From Cellulomonas phragmiteti (GTDB lineage Bacteria > Actinomycetota > Actinomycetes > Actinomycetales > Cellulomonadaceae), in contig NZ_BONP01000016.1 of assembly GCF_016862775.1 (NCBI RefSeq), positions 25,067-89,066 on the forward strand: a DNA stretch of 64,000 nucleotides, written 5' to 3'. Shown in pieces: positions 62,933 to 64,000 of this stretch; positions within the stretch are counted from its first letter, which is position 1, and each line of letters starts with the position of its first letter. The translations under genes and the position numbers were made by a program. The notes beneath the pieces were generated by a model. That model had not been told where the DNA came from, ran no database searches, and saw only the letters and a program-made list of their open reading frames with translations.

Positions 62933-63892
62933 TCAGACCTCGAGGACGATCTTGCCGACGTGCGCGCCCGAGGCGAGGCGTGCCAGGCCGTCCGCGGCGC
63001 GCGCGAGCGGGTACGTCGAGTCGACGAGGGGGCGCACCCCGGTGCGGGCCAGGAACGCCAGGACGTGGCCGAGCTCGTCACGCGTGCCCATCGTGGCGCC
63101 GACGATGCTGATCTCCTGGAAGAACACCCGGGTGAGGGACGCCGGTCCCGGGTCACCGGAGGTCAGCCCGGCGACGACGATCCGCCCGCCCGGTCGCACG
63201 GAGCGCACCGAGTGCTCCCACGTGGCCCGCCCGACCGTCTCCAGGACGACGTCCACGCGGCCGACGCGCGCACCGGGTTCGACGGCCAGCGCCGCACCGA
63301 GCCCCAGCGCCCGCTCGCGCTTGGTCGCGTCCCGGCCCGTCACGACCATCTCGAGGCCCGCGGCGGCGCCCAGCTGCACCGCCGCCACCGCGACCCCGCC
63401 GCCGGCGCCCTGCACGAGCACCCGCTGCCCGGGCTGCGCCGCACCGGACCGGAACAGCATGCGGTACGCCGTCAGGTAGGCGGTCGGCACGCACGCGGCC
63501 TCGACGAACGTCAGCTCCGCGGGCTTGGCGACGAGGTTCCACGCGGGGACGGCCACGCGCTCGGCGAGCGTCCCGGGGTAGCGCTCGGAGAGCAGGGTCC
63601 GGGGCTCGTCGGCCGGGACGCCGCGCCCGTCGGGACCGCCCACGACCGCGTGCACCACGACCTCGCGCCCGTCGTCCGTGACGCCGGCCGCGTCGGTGCC
63701 CAGCACCATCGGCAGCTGCTCGGCCCGCAGGCCCACCCCGCGCAGCGACCACAGGTCGTGGTGGTTGAGCGAGGCGGCACGCACGTCCACCGTGCTCCAC
63801 CCGTCGGGGGCCGATGGCGCGGCGGCGTCCCCGACCTGCAGACCCGCCAGCGGGTCGTCGGGGGAGAAGGACACCACGCGCGCCGACAGCAT
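62933..63892 (-). CDS. MDR-family NAD(P)-dependent oxidoreductase (quinone-reductase/alcohol-dehydrogenase-like)
   Basis: 319 residues. GroES-like N-domain (ASLNHHDLWSLRG, LGTDAAGVT), then a Rossmann fold with VLVQGAGGGVAVAAVQLG near 155 for NADPH. The catalytic-zinc Cys and the structural four-Cys loop are not seen, so it is of the zinc-free type. ATG start six bases after TAGCGT (complement of 63899-63904), a clear leaderless promoter. First gene of a pair with the hydrolase. Confidence 0.9.
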   Translation of the reverse strand: MLSARVVSFSPDDPLAGLQVGDAAAPSAPDGWSTVDVRAASLNHHDLWSLRGVGLRAEQLPMVLGTDAAGVTDDGREVVVHAVVGGPDGRGVPADEPRTLLSERYPGTLAERVAVPAWNLVAKPAELTFVEAACVPTAYLTAYRMLFRSGAAQPGQRVLVQGAGGGVAVAAVQLGAAAGLEMVVTGRDATKRERALGLGAALAVEPGARVGRVDVVLETVGRATWEHSVRSVRPGGRIVVAGLTSGDPGPASLTRVFFQEISIVGATMGTRDELGHVLAFLARTGVRPLVDSTYPLARAADGLARLASGAHVGKIVLEV

Positions 63893-63933
63893 GCCCCCAC
63901 GCTATCCGCCCACCCCCACCCCCACCCCAGGTG

Positions 63934-64000
63934 GTGACAGAGCAATCCCGCCCCCCAGGTGGTGACAGCGCAATCCCGCCCGCCCCCGGCTGGTGAGAGC
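63934..64000. repeat. three copies of an intergenic repeat at the right edge
   Basis: GTGACAGAGCAATCCCGCC (63934-63952), GTGACAGCGCAATCCCGCC (63962-63980) and a copy cut by the window end (GTGAGAGC from 63993), with 28- and 31-base periods. It differs at only a few positions from the repeat at 214-264. It lies upstream of the MDR oxidoreductase promoter. Confidence 0.7.

Noticed and set aside
1..64000. Search for CRISPR arrays, insertion sequences, prophage or integrase genes
   Set aside because: No regularly spaced repeats, transposase or integrase motifs were found; gene content is chromosomal throughout.

Overview
The window is very GC-rich, and its codons end almost always in G or C. Many genes start with GTG. 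The gene content (MutY, RadA-DisA, TopA, Tmk-HolB, an Rv2747-type ArgA, LAL regulators, a stand-alone LigD-type polymerase, a PspC protein, an Rsb-type ATPase, FeoABC) is that of a high-GC actinobacterium. The mix of secreted carbohydrate-active, cutinase-like and subtilase proteins with DNA housekeeping genes suggests a Cellulomonas-like member of the Micrococcales. The genus is an inference, not proven here. The window looks chromosomal: I see no phage, transposase, integrase or CRISPR array.

Layout. 1-10 kb: end of a SorC/DeoR-type sugar-responsive regulator, argA-type N-acetyltransferase, mutY, radA-disA, a two-component system, a TetR regulator and a PAP2 phosphatase. 10-19 kb: topA, a lipoprotein, a Gfo/Idh/MocA oxidoreductase, tmk-holB (4-base overlap), an exported S33 hydrolase and tRNA-Thr(CGU). 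19-27 kb: a 1152-residue protein of unrecognised family with hints of an (alpha/alpha)6-barrel carbohydrate enzyme, a small Cys protein, a LiaF-like membrane protein, a repeat protein and the first of two M15 peptidases. 26-32 kb, minus strand: a tight operon of a 52-residue protein, a LAL (LuxR) regulator, a LigD-type polymerase and a DHA2 exporter. 32-40 kb: PspC, Rsb-type ATPase, a large anchored beta-propeller/InlB-like protein, a ParA-like ATPase with an altered P-loop, and an ECF sigma factor with its membrane partner, both behind the same promoter-like motif. 39-49 kb: 5'-3' exonuclease, a second DUF3806-like protein, a 1373-residue subtilase, an HTH protein divergent from the second M15 peptidase, and a LAL-like ATPase lacking its HTH. 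49-64 kb: OsmC, feoABC behind a perfect DtxR/IdeR-like palindrome, a 1373-residue cutinase-domain protein, an FAD/Fe-S oxidoreductase, a thiamine-binding-family protein, a degenerate nuclease-RAMA fusion, an alpha/beta hydrolase and an MDR oxidoreductase.

How genes are started. A -10 hexamer of the form TANNNT sits 6 or 7 bases before the start codon of at least fifteen genes on both strands, with no Shine-Dalgarno sequence. This is the pattern of leaderless transcription known in actinobacteria, and I used it to choose several starts. Other genes (topA, the small Cys protein, OsmC, the sigma partner protein, the 52-residue protein) have ordinary purine-rich ribosome binding sites.

No stretch over 300 bases lacks a gene. 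The longest gaps (about 250 bases at 31857-32108 and 35403-35660; about 215 at 46524-46740) are described as regulatory regions. Short related repeats (consensus close to GTGASAGNGCRATCCMGCC) occur in the gaps at both ends of the window.
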